The notes beneath the pieces are model-generated. The model was not told where the DNA came from. It worked only from the letters and a program-made list of their open reading frames with translations, and did no database searches. From Billgrantia ethanolica (lineage in GTDB: Bacteria > Pseudomonadota > Gammaproteobacteria > Pseudomonadales > Halomonadaceae): DNA of 64,000 nt. Location: positions 496,001-560,000 of the forward strand of contig NZ_JABFTX010000003.1 in the NCBI RefSeq assembly GCF_021404305.1. Direction: 5' to 3'. The position numbers and the translations under genes were made by a program. Positions 1 through 7,671 of the stretch are shown piece after piece; the first letter of the stretch is position 1, and every line of letters begins with the position of its first letter.

Positions 1-528
1 CCAGCGGCAGGTCAGGTTGACCTGGCTGGTGGTAGTGCCGTCGACCTCGGCCGTGACCGGCACGCGGTCGTCGGCGTTCACGGCATCGACGATGGCCTGG
101 GCAACGTCGTCGAGCGACGCGCCGGCGGTCATCTCGCACCATACGCGGTAGCCCGCGATATAGAGCGCCAGCGGGCGGCTCTCGGTGGGCGCCTCGGTGA
201 CTTCGATGCTGCCCTCGGCCGCGACTGCCAGTTCGGCGTCCTCGAGCGCGATCGCCCAGGTCTCGGTGAACAGGTCCACGGACTTGATGGCGCGGAACAT
301 CTCGGCGAGCATCGAGCCCCGCCCGAACTTCTCGTCGGCCTGTGCGGGGTTGGTGATACGCACCAGCGTGCTGGCATCCTGGCTGCCGGTGGGGAGCTTC
401 TGGCCCAGCACCAGGAGCTTGCCCTGGAACACGGCGTTGCCGGCAAGACGGTTGTCGAACTCGATGTACCACCCGGGCACGCGCAGCGCAGCGGGGATGT
501 CATTGAACACGGTCGCGCTGATGGTCAT
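1..528 (-). CDS. Tail sheath protein, Mu gpL-like (partial, runs off window)
   Basis: The minus-strand frame opens with an ATG at 528 and stays open to the window edge, giving 176 codons that begin MTISATVFNDIPAALRVPGW. The early residues contain a stretch of the type VLGQKLPTGS followed by a region on pooling test objects, which is typical of Mu-type contractile sheath proteins. The product would form the contractile outer tube of the tail. The start overlaps the stop of the upstream DUF2635 gene by one base (TGATG), so translation is probably coupled. The C-terminal two thirds are outside the window. The sheath assignment rests on this N-terminal pattern and on the position after gp36/gp37/DUF2635, the Mu order. 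Confidence 0.8.
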   Translation of the reverse strand, partial: MTISATVFNDIPAALRVPGWYIEFDNRLAGNAVFQGKLLVLGQKLPTGSQDASTLVRITNPAQADEKFGRGSMLAEMFRAIKSVDLFTETWAIALEDAELAVAAEGSIEVTEAPTESRPLALYIAGYRVWCEMTAGASLDDVAQAIVDAVNADDRVPVTAEVDGTTTSQVNLTCRW

Positions 529-740
529 CAGTCAGCCCTCTTCTGGTTGGCGGCCGCCGGCGTCGGCTTGGCCTTGATTTGCTTGGGCGGGGCGGCCTTG
601 ACCACCGAGCCCTCTGCGGTGCGGCGCATCCAGTAGCCGCTCCACTCCACCCAGTCACCCTCGGCGGGTAGCGGGCGACCGTTATGCGGCTGCCGTACCA
701 CCAGGCCCTCGCGGGCCGGTTTGATGTATCGCTTGGTCAC
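528..740 (-). CDS. DUF2635 small phage protein (Mu gp38-like)
   Basis: A 70-residue protein opening MTKRYIKPAREGLVVRQPHN, with the conserved VR.P..G..LP..G..V....YW.RR core of DUF2635. In Mu-type phages this small protein lies directly before the tail sheath gene, as it does here. Its function is unknown; a role in tail or connector assembly is usually assumed. The start is GTG and overlaps the stop of the DUF1834 gene by 4 nt; the stop overlaps the sheath ATG. The C-terminal third is rich in Lys, Pro and Ala (KAAPPKQIKAKPTPAAA) and is probably disordered. Confidence 0.75.
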   Translation of the reverse strand: MTKRYIKPAREGLVVRQPHNGRPLPAEGDWVEWSGYWMRRTAEGSVVKAAPPKQIKAKPTPAAANQKRAD

Positions 741-1294
741 GGTGATTCCTCCGTGGGTAGTTCGAGGTAGCTCTCGGTAGCCGGGCCATCGCCCACCTGG
801 TGGGTGGCGCTGTAGATGGCGAAGTCGGCCAGGTCGGATGCGTCGCGCGGGGCCGGAAACGCCATCTCCAGGCCGAACGTCATTTCGTACACCGCCACCC
901 CCTTGCGCTGGGCACTGGCCGGGGTCAGCACCCGCAGCCCCTGGAACAGCAGCGTGCCCAAGTCGGCGGCCGGCTTGCCGGTCAGGGTCGGCACCACCCG
1001 TTCGACGATCTCGTAGGCGCCGATCTGGCGGCTGTTGCCACGCTGACGATCCCGTGTGCCGCTGGCATGGCTGGTGACCGCATAGACCAGGAAGCGCGCA
1101 TCGAGCCGGCTACCGCGCACGCCTTTGCCGGGTTGGCCGCCGTCGAAGTAGACCCAGACGCCGGGCATCCGGCGGAATGCCAGGGTCAAGGCATCCTGGT
1201 CCCAGGGGCCGGGTAGGATCTCGACGGTCTTCACCGTCTGGCCCAGCACGCCCTGGCAGGCGCTGACGATGGCGTCTTCGGCTTCAGCGATCAT
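737..1294 (-). CDS. DUF1834 tail-completion protein (Mu gp37-like)
   Basis: 185 residues, opening MIAEAEDAIVSACQGVLGQT and containing an internal pattern with YAVTSHASG and a GAYEIVERVVPTL segment. These resemble the DUF1834 family, which includes Mu gp37. Family members sit between the gp36-like connector protein and the sheath and are thought to act in head-tail joining or tail termination. The ATG at 1294 overlaps the stop of the DUF1320 gene (TGATG). The length is normal for the family and no defect is visible. The precise role is inferred from family position only. Confidence 0.78.
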   Translation of the reverse strand: MIAEAEDAIVSACQGVLGQTVKTVEILPGPWDQDALTLAFRRMPGVWVYFDGGQPGKGVRGSRLDARFLVYAVTSHASGTRDRQRGNSRQIGAYEIVERVVPTLTGKPAADLGTLLFQGLRVLTPASAQRKGVAVYEMTFGLEMAFPAPRDASDLADFAIYSATHQVGDGPATESYLELPTEESP

Positions 1295-1704
1295 CAGTAG
1301 CCCCGCAGCGTTTCGTCATTGAAGGTGCCGCCCTGAGCCTTGACGGACTGCGGCGCACCGGCGGCCGGCGGCGGTTCCTGCTGGGGCAGGTTGATCCTGC
1401 CGTCGGCGATCCGCTCCAGCTTGCGCACCGCGTCCTCGTAGCGTTCGCGGGCCTGCTCGGTGCTCACCCCCTTCTGCAGGCGGAAGCGGGCGATATCGGT
1501 GCACAGCAGCGACAGCAGTGGTGCCGCGCCGGTCACCGGCAGGCGGTAACGGGACGCCAGGTAGCCGTCGATCTCGGCGGTCGCGTCCTCCAGGGCGCGC
1601 TCGGCGGCGGCGGTATCGATCTCGCCGGTATGCTCCAGGTCGGTCAGCTCGACGATCTCGGTCTCACCGAACCGGGCCACCATGTCGGCTACGCTGGCGT
1701 ACAT
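1294..1704 (-). CDS. DUF1320 head-tail connector protein (Mu gp36-like)
   Basis: 136 residues beginning MYASVADMVARFGETEIVEL. The N-terminal 'Y.....M..RFGE.E...LTD' pattern and the middle helix around DGYLASRYRLP are hallmarks of the DUF1320/gp36 family, a small helical head-tail connector. The last 35 residues are Pro/Ala/Gln-rich and look flexible. A good Shine-Dalgarno (AAAGGAG) sits about 9 nt before the ATG. The next gene starts within the stop codon. The position between head genes and the DUF1834/sheath pair matches Mu. Confidence 0.85.
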   Translation of the reverse strand: MYASVADMVARFGETEIVELTDLEHTGEIDTAAAERALEDATAEIDGYLASRYRLPVTGAAPLLSLLCTDIARFRLQKGVSTEQARERYEDAVRKLERIADGRINLPQQEPPPAAGAPQSVKAQGGTFNDETLRGY

Positions 1705-1710
1705 GGACCG

Positions 1711-2121
1711 TTACTCCTTTGCCTTGGTCTTGCTGGTGGTCTTGCGCGGTGCCGCCTTGGCTTCCTGCTTCGGCGCTGCCTCGGCCCCTTGTTCCTTCGC
1801 AGCGCTCTCGCCGTCCTGCTGGGGGGTGGCGTCATCAGCATTGGCCGGTGCCGGTTCGCTGGAGGCTGCCTGCTCAGCCTTGGCCTTGGCTTCTGCCTCA
1901 GCCTGGGCCTTAGCTTCCGCCTCGGCTTTAGCCTTGGCCTTGGCTTCTTCCTCGGCCTGGGCCTCGTCATCGCTCGGGGCGGTACCGGGCTTGCCGATCA
2001 CCCCTAGCCGCGCCAGGCGCTCGATGTCGGCCTTGTCCTCGACGGTGTCCAGCTCGACCTCGCCGGGCGGCTTCATGCGCTTGCCGTTGCGGCGCAGCGG
2101 TTGCAGTAGCGGATACTTCAT
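1711..2121 (-). CDS. Ala/Lys/Glu-rich head-region protein (Mu gp35 position)
   Basis: 136 residues. The first 45 (MKYPLLQPLRRNGKRMKPPG...) form a compact basic domain with a possible short helix 'ADIERLARLGVI'. Residues from about 50 to the end are low complexity: alternating Ala-Lys and Ala-Glu units, then a Ser/Pro/Ala/Gln tail. The repeat section would be a long charged helix or coiled coil. It lies just after the major capsid gene, where Mu carries gp35. A GAGGTGA Shine-Dalgarno precedes the ATG. The function is unknown. The DNA of the repeat is built from near-identical GCC/AAG/GAG codon runs, so length variation between relatives is likely. Confidence 0.7.
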   Translation of the reverse strand: MKYPLLQPLRRNGKRMKPPGEVELDTVEDKADIERLARLGVIGKPGTAPSDDEAQAEEEAKAKAKAEAEAKAQAEAEAKAKAEQAASSEPAPANADDATPQQDGESAAKEQGAEAAPKQEAKAAPRKTTSKTKAKE

Positions 2122-2140
2122 GGCTCACCTCGTGTCAGTC

Positions 2141-2165
2141 AGCGGCCCGCCCAGGGCGGGCCGCT
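2141..2165 (-). terminator. Strong hairpin after the major capsid gene
   Basis: A perfect 11-bp inverted repeat with a 3-nt loop (AGCGGCCCGCC / GGCGGGCCGCT) lies 18 bases after the capsid stop in the direction of transcription. No U-run follows on the minus strand. It may be a weak terminator, an attenuator that lowers expression of the following genes, or a 3'-end stabiliser of the capsid mRNA. Confidence 0.55.
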
Positions 2166-2183
2166 GCGTTCGATCACCCCGCC

Positions 2184-3119
2184 TTACAGGGCGGCAACGT
2201 CCTGGATCAGGAAGCCGGACTCGATGCCCGACAGCACCGGGGAACGGTCGTAGGTCACCGGGTAGATCCAGCTCTTGGTGTTGCGGTCGTTGTACGGTTC
2301 CTCGACGATCGGATGACCTTCGAGCGCGTAGGTGTAGCCGAACGACGGTGCGCGCCGGGAGCTGATCTGCTCGGGCACGAACGCCAGGGTCGCGGAGTTG
2401 CCCCACACGTCGACCATGGTGTCGCTGCCTTCCTCCATGTAGACGGCCTCACCCACCACCAGGCGGCGCAAGTTGAATAGCTTGGCCAGCATCTCGGCGG
2501 TGATGGAGTCGGAGCTGGTGTACTTGAAGCGCTCCAGGATCTTGGGGTGCTCGCACAGGGCGTTGAAGCCGTGGGCGGAGACCTCCATCACGTTGGGGCG
2601 CAGGCCGATGATCGAGCGCACCGCCTCGCGGTACTCGCGGATCTGCTTGGCCGGGTCGCTCTCCGAGCTGGTCCACTGGTCGGTGCCCGACAGGGTGTCC
2701 TTGTTGTTGGCCGAGAAGTTGTTGGGATCGGTGGCGATGCGCGCCTGCTCGATCTCCAGGCTCAGCGACATGATGTCCATCACCTCGTTGGTCGCCTCGG
2801 TACCCAGGTCGATGCCCGGCACCTGGTTGGCGTCCTGCATGTGCTCCCAGGGAACCTGGCCTTCGAGCGCATCCTGCACCAGGGCGAACGGCTTGCCCTC
2901 GTAGCCGAACTGCACGCGCTTGGTGCTGGCACCGGGGGCACGGCGCGTCTTGTAGCGCTTGAAGCTGTCGCGACCGAACTCGATGATCTGGCCACCGCGC
3001 TGGCGAACCGGCACGCGGGGGAACAGGGCGAAGCCGACGCGCTCGGGATGGGCGTACCCCTGGGCGACGTTGGAGAGGATCGGGTCGATCACCCGGACCT
3101 GGCGGTTGTTCATGGGCAT
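2184..3119 (-). CDS. Major capsid protein
   Basis: 311 residues opening MPMNNRQVRVIDPILSNVAQ, then FALFPRVPVRQRGGQIIEFG. This N-terminal arm and the 'VP..RVPVR...G.I.EFG' segment match major capsid proteins of HK97 fold found in many transposable phages. A late 'GNSATLAFVPE' stretch followed by GYTYALEGHPIVEEPY fits the C-terminal A-domain of this group. It differs in appearance from classical Mu gpT. An AAGGAG Shine-Dalgarno lies about 10 nt before the first ATG (3119); a second ATG two codons in is possible. It lies after a small decoration-like protein and the I protease/scaffold, the expected order, and before a strong hairpin. Confidence 0.85.
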   Translation of the reverse strand: MPMNNRQVRVIDPILSNVAQGYAHPERVGFALFPRVPVRQRGGQIIEFGRDSFKRYKTRRAPGASTKRVQFGYEGKPFALVQDALEGQVPWEHMQDANQVPGIDLGTEATNEVMDIMSLSLEIEQARIATDPNNFSANNKDTLSGTDQWTSSESDPAKQIREYREAVRSIIGLRPNVMEVSAHGFNALCEHPKILERFKYTSSDSITAEMLAKLFNLRRLVVGEAVYMEEGSDTMVDVWGNSATLAFVPEQISSRRAPSFGYTYALEGHPIVEEPYNDRNTKSWIYPVTYDRSPVLSGIESGFLIQDVAAL

Positions 3120-3155
3120 GGTTTAACGACTCCTTAACTGGCGATTACTGGCCGC

Positions 3156-3500
3156 TTAGCGGACCAGCAGCACCTCAATGAATTCACCGGCACCGCCGGC
3201 GTCGTCCAGGGCGTGGGCCTGTACCACCTCGCCGCCCACCTCGGGATTGACGATGGCGCGGCCGCTGGCGTCAGCCACCAGGTCGTCACCGGCGCTGAAA
3301 GCACCGCCTGTCTCGACCACCGTGGTGCCGATCACGTCGACCGCCAGGTCGTCGCCATCGACGGCATCGGACACGGACACCCCCAGCGCCTTGGCGCCTG
3401 CGGTGTCCACCTGGGCGCCGTCGTACCCGACGAAGCGGTGGGCGCTGACCGCACCGGCGGCGGTGGCGGTCAGGGCTAGCAATACGATCTTCTGGCTCAT
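3156..3500 (-). CDS. Small head protein, DUF2190-like (putative decoration)
   Basis: 114 residues, MSQKIVLLALTATAAGAVSA..., rich in Gly, Ala, Val and Asp, with a beta-rich composition and the pattern 'V.....A.G...G.SV.DA...DDLAVDVIG.....G..FSAGDDLVAD..G'. This resembles DUF2190-type proteins placed between protease/scaffold and capsid genes of tailed phages; they may decorate or stabilise capsids. The first 20 residues look like a signal peptide but are probably not one, since homologous proteins begin similarly with a beta strand. The ATG overlaps the stop of the I-like gene by 4 nt. Confidence 0.65.
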   Translation of the reverse strand: MSQKIVLLALTATAAGAVSAHRFVGYDGAQVDTAGAKALGVSVSDAVDGDDLAVDVIGTTVVETGGAFSAGDDLVADASGRAIVNPEVGGEVVQAHALDDAGGAGEFIEVLLVR

Positions 3501-4615
3501 GCCTGCGATCCTCCTCGCTGCACGGCGCGTACCGCCGTGACGTAGTCACAGTTGTTCTTTTCCTGGTAGGCGAGCGCCTGGCCGTGCACGCGGGCCTTGT
3601 CGGGGTCGACGTGGTAGCCCTCGGGTGTGGCGTAGGCCTGGCCGTCGGCGTCCTCGTCGGCGGCGCCGCGCTCGGCGTAGTCCACCGCCACTGGCAGCTC
3701 CTTGAGGAAGCCCTCCAGGAAGTCGCGCCCGGTGGTCTTCACCTTGTCGCTGCCTTCGCCGAACTCCAGGGCGCCCTCGGCCTCCTGGTTGGCCATGAAG
3801 GCGACCAGGCCGTCGCGGTGCTTGGGCAGCACGCGGCCTTGCTTGACCAGGTCGTCGACCAGGGCGGCGCTGGCTTCGGCACGGTGCTTCTGCTCGCGCT
3901 CGGCGAACTCGGCTTCCTGCTGTGCGATGCGCGCCTCGCGGGCCTCGGCCTCTTTCTCGCGGCGCTCCAGTTCTTGCTTGTCCACGTCGGTCACCTCCGG
4001 GGTGGGCTTGGGGTGTGGCTGGGCGGCCTTGGCGCCCGGTTCGCTGAATGAGGAACTGTCATCCTCCAGGTTCTCGATCGCCCAGTCGGGCAGCACCTCG
4101 TCGGCTGCCTCGCGGCCTTCCTTGCCGATCAGGTGTTCGCGCAGTGCGCGGAACAGGCGCTTGACCACGCCGCCACGCACCTCGCCGAACTCCAGTTCGA
4201 TCACGTCGCTGTCGCCGTCGGCGAACTCGATCTGCTTGAGGCCCTTGATGGCGGGCGGTTGGGCGCCCAGGAAGCCGACGTGGCGCAGGTAGTACACGCC
4301 GGGCTTGGGATTCGATGGGGAGTCGGGGCGGTAGAAGCTGGCGGATACCTTCTTGAAGCGCCCGGCCTCGACCAGCTCGGCGAACTGAGGCTCGACCTGG
4401 TCGGGGATCGCCTCCAGGGTCTCGCCGTACTCGAGCGACTTGACCCAGCCATAGGCGGGGTGGTCGTGGCTGGGATGCCCAACGACGATCGGCGCCTCAT
4501 GCAAGGCGGGGTCGTAGGCTTCGGCGCTATCGCGCAGCTGCTGTTCGCTGAACCCGAACGTTTCGCCGGACATCGCGGTATGCCGTCCGGGCTTGAAGAT
4601 CTCGATGCGCTGCAT
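3497..4615 (-). CDS. Mu gpI-like prohead protease/scaffold
   Basis: 372 residues. The N-terminal half (MQRIEIFKPGRHTAMSGETF ... PIVVGHPSHDHPAYGWV) matches Mu-like I proteins, which carry a prohead serine protease domain. The C-terminal half from about 200 is a charged coiled coil (KQELERREKEAEAREARIAQ) typical of a fused scaffold. Mu also makes the scaffold separately from within I. The last segment ends with a DPDKARVHGQALAYQEK pattern, likely capsid-binding. A GGAGG Shine-Dalgarno precedes the ATG. It follows a 289-bp gap that holds a putative late promoter, matching the Mu PI location. Confidence 0.88.
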   Translation of the reverse strand: MQRIEIFKPGRHTAMSGETFGFSEQQLRDSAEAYDPALHEAPIVVGHPSHDHPAYGWVKSLEYGETLEAIPDQVEPQFAELVEAGRFKKVSASFYRPDSPSNPKPGVYYLRHVGFLGAQPPAIKGLKQIEFADGDSDVIELEFGEVRGGVVKRLFRALREHLIGKEGREAADEVLPDWAIENLEDDSSSFSEPGAKAAQPHPKPTPEVTDVDKQELERREKEAEAREARIAQQEAEFAEREQKHRAEASAALVDDLVKQGRVLPKHRDGLVAFMANQEAEGALEFGEGSDKVKTTGRDFLEGFLKELPVAVDYAERGAADEDADGQAYATPEGYHVDPDKARVHGQALAYQEKNNCDYVTAVRAVQRGGSQA

Positions 4616-4640
4616 GTCGGCCTCCGGTGTTGTGGAGGCC

Positions 4641-4688
4641 AGTATCGAAACCCAGCGGCGCGGCGGTAAGGCGAACGACTTCAGCGGA
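4641..4688 (-). promoter_or_regulatory. Putative phage late promoter before the I-like gene
   Basis: Reading the minus strand, TCCGCTGAAGTCGTTC (4688 to 4673) is followed after 26 nt by GATACT (4646 to 4641), a possible -10 element, and then by the I gene at 4615. The same motif with 14 of 16 identities, and a GATACC 24 nt later, occurs before the lysis operon. In Mu, the C activator drives late promoters upstream of lys, I and P. The equivalence here is inferred. The rest of the 4616-4904 gap holds AT-rich palindromic sequence (GTTTAAAC near 4829) and no gene. Confidence 0.5.
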
Positions 4689-4904
4689 AGCGCTGGGGGG
4701 ATGCGAGAGGGAAAAGCGGGGGGATCGGCGCGCGGCGTTCTGGGACGCTGTGGCCGTGCGCATCATCTAACCAGCAGACGCGCACGCGGGCAACCCATTT
4801 AAAACCCGGTTAACTCCGCTCAGGGGCGTTTAAACTTTTTCGGTCGTGACATCATGGCCAGGATGCGGCGCGGCGCTTAGAGAGCGTTTCTGGGCGACGT
4901 GGCG

Positions 4905-5417
4905 CTATCGCGCTTCAGGGGGCAAGGCATGCCGCTGGAGGATGGCGTCGATCACCTCGCGATCGTCAACGGAAAGGCCCAGGTATTCGCGGGCGGGAAT
5001 CGTCACCTGCTTGACCAGGGCGAACTCACCGTCGGGCCGACCGATGGCCAGCGCGCCGCCACCCTTGGCCTTGATGGTACCGCCCAGTTGATGGATGGCG
5101 CCATAGATCTTGTTGGTGCCTTGCTCCAAGGCATTATCCTGCACGCGGTAGTGGATCGAGCCGCGCAGGCCGGCCCCGCCGCTCTCGGTCAGGATCTGGT
5201 TGCCGCGCTTGTTGGCCTTGGTGAAGTCGCTCAACGGCGCCCAGGGGCGGCCCTGGGGATCGGTCTCGGTGCGGAAGCGCTCCTCCACCGAGCCCTGCAG
5301 GTGCTCGCCGATCTCCAGCAGCGCCGGTCGGGTGCTGCCCATGTTCCGCTCGATCTGACGCAGCACGTCTGTGGTGACCTGGTCGTGGATCTCGTGTCTC
5401 AGCTCTATGCCAGCCAT
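4905..5417 (-). CDS. Phage virion morphogenesis protein, Mu gpG-like
   Basis: 170 residues beginning MAGIELRHEIHDQVTTDVLR. The middle block 'E.R...E.DP.GRPWAPLSD.T......' and the later 'IHQLGGTIKA' and 'IPAREYLGLS' patterns are diagnostic of the gpG/virion morphogenesis family (PF05069 type). These proteins act in head or tail joining and completion. A GGAG motif precedes the ATG. It follows the F-like protein closely (18 nt), and is followed by the gap carrying the late promoter. Confidence 0.9.
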   Translation of the reverse strand: MAGIELRHEIHDQVTTDVLRQIERNMGSTRPALLEIGEHLQGSVEERFRTETDPQGRPWAPLSDFTKANKRGNQILTESGGAGLRGSIHYRVQDNALEQGTNKIYGAIHQLGGTIKAKGGGALAIGRPDGEFALVKQVTIPAREYLGLSVDDREVIDAILQRHALPPEAR

Positions 5418-5434
5418 CGGGCGTGCTCCAGTTC

Positions 5435-6229
5435 TCAGTCCAGGTCGTCGGGGTCTTCGCGCAGGCGGCGGCGGATCTCGGTCATCATCGCCGTGGCCAG
5501 CACGTCGGGCAGCTGGCTGCGCTTGCGCTCCACCGTCTCACGGGTGCGCCCGGCCACGCTGCGGCCGGGCGGGTAGTTCCAGCCGGGGTCCACGCCCTGG
5601 GGCACGTCCTCTTGGCGCGCGCCGGTGGTGTCCTGCCAAGCCTCGCGCTTCACGCTGGGGGCCTCGTCGGGGCCATCCTTGCCCAGGCGCGCCAGATCAT
5701 CGGGGCCGACCGCCACCACCTTGCAGCTGCAGCCCCAGCCGTTGGGCGGGTAGTGCTCATCCCACCAGGGGTCGTCGGCGGGCAGCACCAGGCCATCCCA
5801 CTCCAGGTGTTCCGGGCGCGGGTCGGCACTGCCGCCGTGCAGGTAGCGCCAGTAGGGGCGCACGCGCAGCAGATCGGGATCGGTGAGCTGGGCGTGGCGG
5901 CCGGCGGCATAGGCGCTGCGCAGGTTGGCCTCGTAGATCACCCGCGTACGCCAGCCCCGGCCGCCCCGGTACTCCCAGCCAGTGCGCGCCACGGTCTCGT
6001 CGAAGCGGGCGCGGAACTGGGCAAGGGTGGTTCCCTCGCTGATCGCCTGGTCGACCGCCCCGCGCAGGTCGTTGAGCAGGTCGGCCTTGGCGGCACCGGC
6101 CACCATGAAGGCGCTGTCGTGGGCCTGTTTCCACACGTCGGTCCAGCGCTGGCTGGGCAGGCTGACCTTGTTGCGGAAAAAGGCGATCGCCTCCTCGAAC
6201 GGCAGATCCTTGTACTCGACGGCCATCAC
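5435..6229 (-). CDS. Mu F-like minor head protein (SPP1 gp7 family)
   Basis: 264 residues. The central region 'RTRVIYEANLRSAYAAGRHAQ' followed by 'PYWRYLHGGSADPRPEHLEWDGLVLP' and 'YPPNGWGCSCKVVAV' is the signature of the SPP1 gp7/Mu F head morphogenesis family. The conserved H and the GWGCxCxV motif may bind metal. These proteins bind the portal and enter the prohead in a few copies. The start overlaps the portal stop by 4 nt. An alternative start is the second Met; the two are adjacent. The length is shorter than Mu gpF itself, as in many relatives. Confidence 0.9.
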   Translation of the reverse strand: MMAVEYKDLPFEEAIAFFRNKVSLPSQRWTDVWKQAHDSAFMVAGAAKADLLNDLRGAVDQAISEGTTLAQFRARFDETVARTGWEYRGGRGWRTRVIYEANLRSAYAAGRHAQLTDPDLLRVRPYWRYLHGGSADPRPEHLEWDGLVLPADDPWWDEHYPPNGWGCSCKVVAVGPDDLARLGKDGPDEAPSVKREAWQDTTGARQEDVPQGVDPGWNYPPGRSVAGRTRETVERKRSQLPDVLATAMMTEIRRRLREDPDDLD

Positions 6230-7671
6230 TCATCCTCGCTGACGTCGGCCCGCCCGGACAGCTCGGCGGCGGCGATGGCTTTCTGCATCACCTGGGCCAG
6301 TTGCTCGCTGGGCATGTCCTCGTAGAGGTTGAGCAGGCCGTCGCGGATCTCCTGCATGCTGCCGGCGGTGGCTACCAGGCGGCGCACCGGCTCCATCAGC
6401 GCGGCCATGGCCGGCTCGGCCTCACGCTCCAGGCGATCGGCCATGATGTCGGCACGTCGCCGGGCGCTCTGATCGTCGCGCTCGGCGAAGCCCAGCGAGG
6501 GCGCGGGCGGGCGGTTGTCCACTTCCCAGCCGTCGCCGTAGTGCTCCTGGACGTACCCCAGGCTGGGGCGATAGCCCAGGCGGCTGACGCGCTCGTCGCG
6601 CTCGGCCAGCTTGTTGAGGTCTTCGGGCTGCTCCATCTTGCGCCACACGCGCGGCGGCGCGGCGTTGGGGAAGTTCCACTCGGTCAGCCAGCGCACCACC
6701 GACTGGTTGAACGACTCGCACACCACGTCGGCGTCGGCCTTGGTGATGTCGTCGCGCACGTCGCCGGCCATGTCCTCGCCACCCAGGCGCCCCGGCGCGC
6801 TCTCGCTGGAGCCGGTATGCCCCAGGATCACCTTGGCGATGGCGCGGTCCATGCGGTCGTACAGCGAGGTGTAGTCAGCGGTACCGCTGCGTGCGGCCTC
6901 GATCAGCTCGATCTGCATACCCTCGGGCACGATCACGCCGCTGTCGCTGTGCACTGCCTGCAGGGCCTGCAGCAGCTTGGACTTCTCGGTCTCGCTGGCC
7001 GACTGCGGAAAGGTGCCCTTGGCGGTGGGCTGGCCGAACTTGTCCAGGAACACCAGCCACAGGCGCAGGCCGTTGCGCTTGAAGAACACCGGCCAGTACA
7101 GCCAGTGCCCCAGGCCCTGGCCGTAGGGCTCGTCGTCGTGGTCGGCGCCGGTGGCGAAGTGCCAGAACTTGCGCTCGGGCAGCAGCTCGCCGGTGGGGTT
7201 GCTGGCGGTGAGCATGCGCAGGCGCCCGGCGCCGTCGAAGCGGAAGCGACGGCGGTTGCGCACCTTGATGGCGTCCAGGGTGACGTACTGGCCGTCGCGG
7301 CTCCACATGCACTCGGCCACGGCATAACCGTAGAACACGCCGTACAGCATCCCCTTGGTGGCACGGTCGAAGCGGATGCGCTGCAGCTGCTCGCGCAGGA
7401 AGTCGGCGGCGGCCTTGTCCTGGCGGCGCGGGCCGCCGGGCTCCACGTCCCACTCGGCGGAGACCACCGCCAGCTGACGCTGGCCCCAGGTGGCCTGCAC
7501 CTGGTCGTCGCGCAGCAGCTCCTCGTACAGGCGCAGGTCGCCCCCGCCTCGCTGGGCCAGCACGGTGTCGCTGGGCTGCAGCAGCTGCAGCGGCGAGACG
7601 TACCCGCGCGTAATGTCGCGGCCATCCAGCGTGGTGGCCACCTCGGTGCGATCGGGGCGTTGGGTCGCCAT
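6226..7671 (-). CDS. Portal protein, Mu gp29-like (DUF935)
   Basis: 481 residues opening MATQRPDRTEVATTLDGRDI. Motifs of the DUF935 portal family are clear: 'RGYVSPLQLLQPSDTVLAQRGGGDLRLYEEL', 'VLGHTGSSESAPGRLGG' and 'NFPNAAPPRVWRKMEQPEDL'. The protein forms the dodecameric DNA entry ring at one capsid vertex and docks the terminase. The ATG shares one base with the terminase stop (TAATG), and the stop overlaps the F-like start, so the three are probably co-translated. No sign of damage. Confidence 0.95.
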   Translation of the reverse strand: MATQRPDRTEVATTLDGRDITRGYVSPLQLLQPSDTVLAQRGGGDLRLYEELLRDDQVQATWGQRQLAVVSAEWDVEPGGPRRQDKAAADFLREQLQRIRFDRATKGMLYGVFYGYAVAECMWSRDGQYVTLDAIKVRNRRRFRFDGAGRLRMLTASNPTGELLPERKFWHFATGADHDDEPYGQGLGHWLYWPVFFKRNGLRLWLVFLDKFGQPTAKGTFPQSASETEKSKLLQALQAVHSDSGVIVPEGMQIELIEAARSGTADYTSLYDRMDRAIAKVILGHTGSSESAPGRLGGEDMAGDVRDDITKADADVVCESFNQSVVRWLTEWNFPNAAPPRVWRKMEQPEDLNKLAERDERVSRLGYRPSLGYVQEHYGDGWEVDNRPPAPSLGFAERDDQSARRRADIMADRLEREAEPAMAALMEPVRRLVATAGSMQEIRDGLLNLYEDMPSEQLAQVMQKAIAAAELSGRADVSEDE

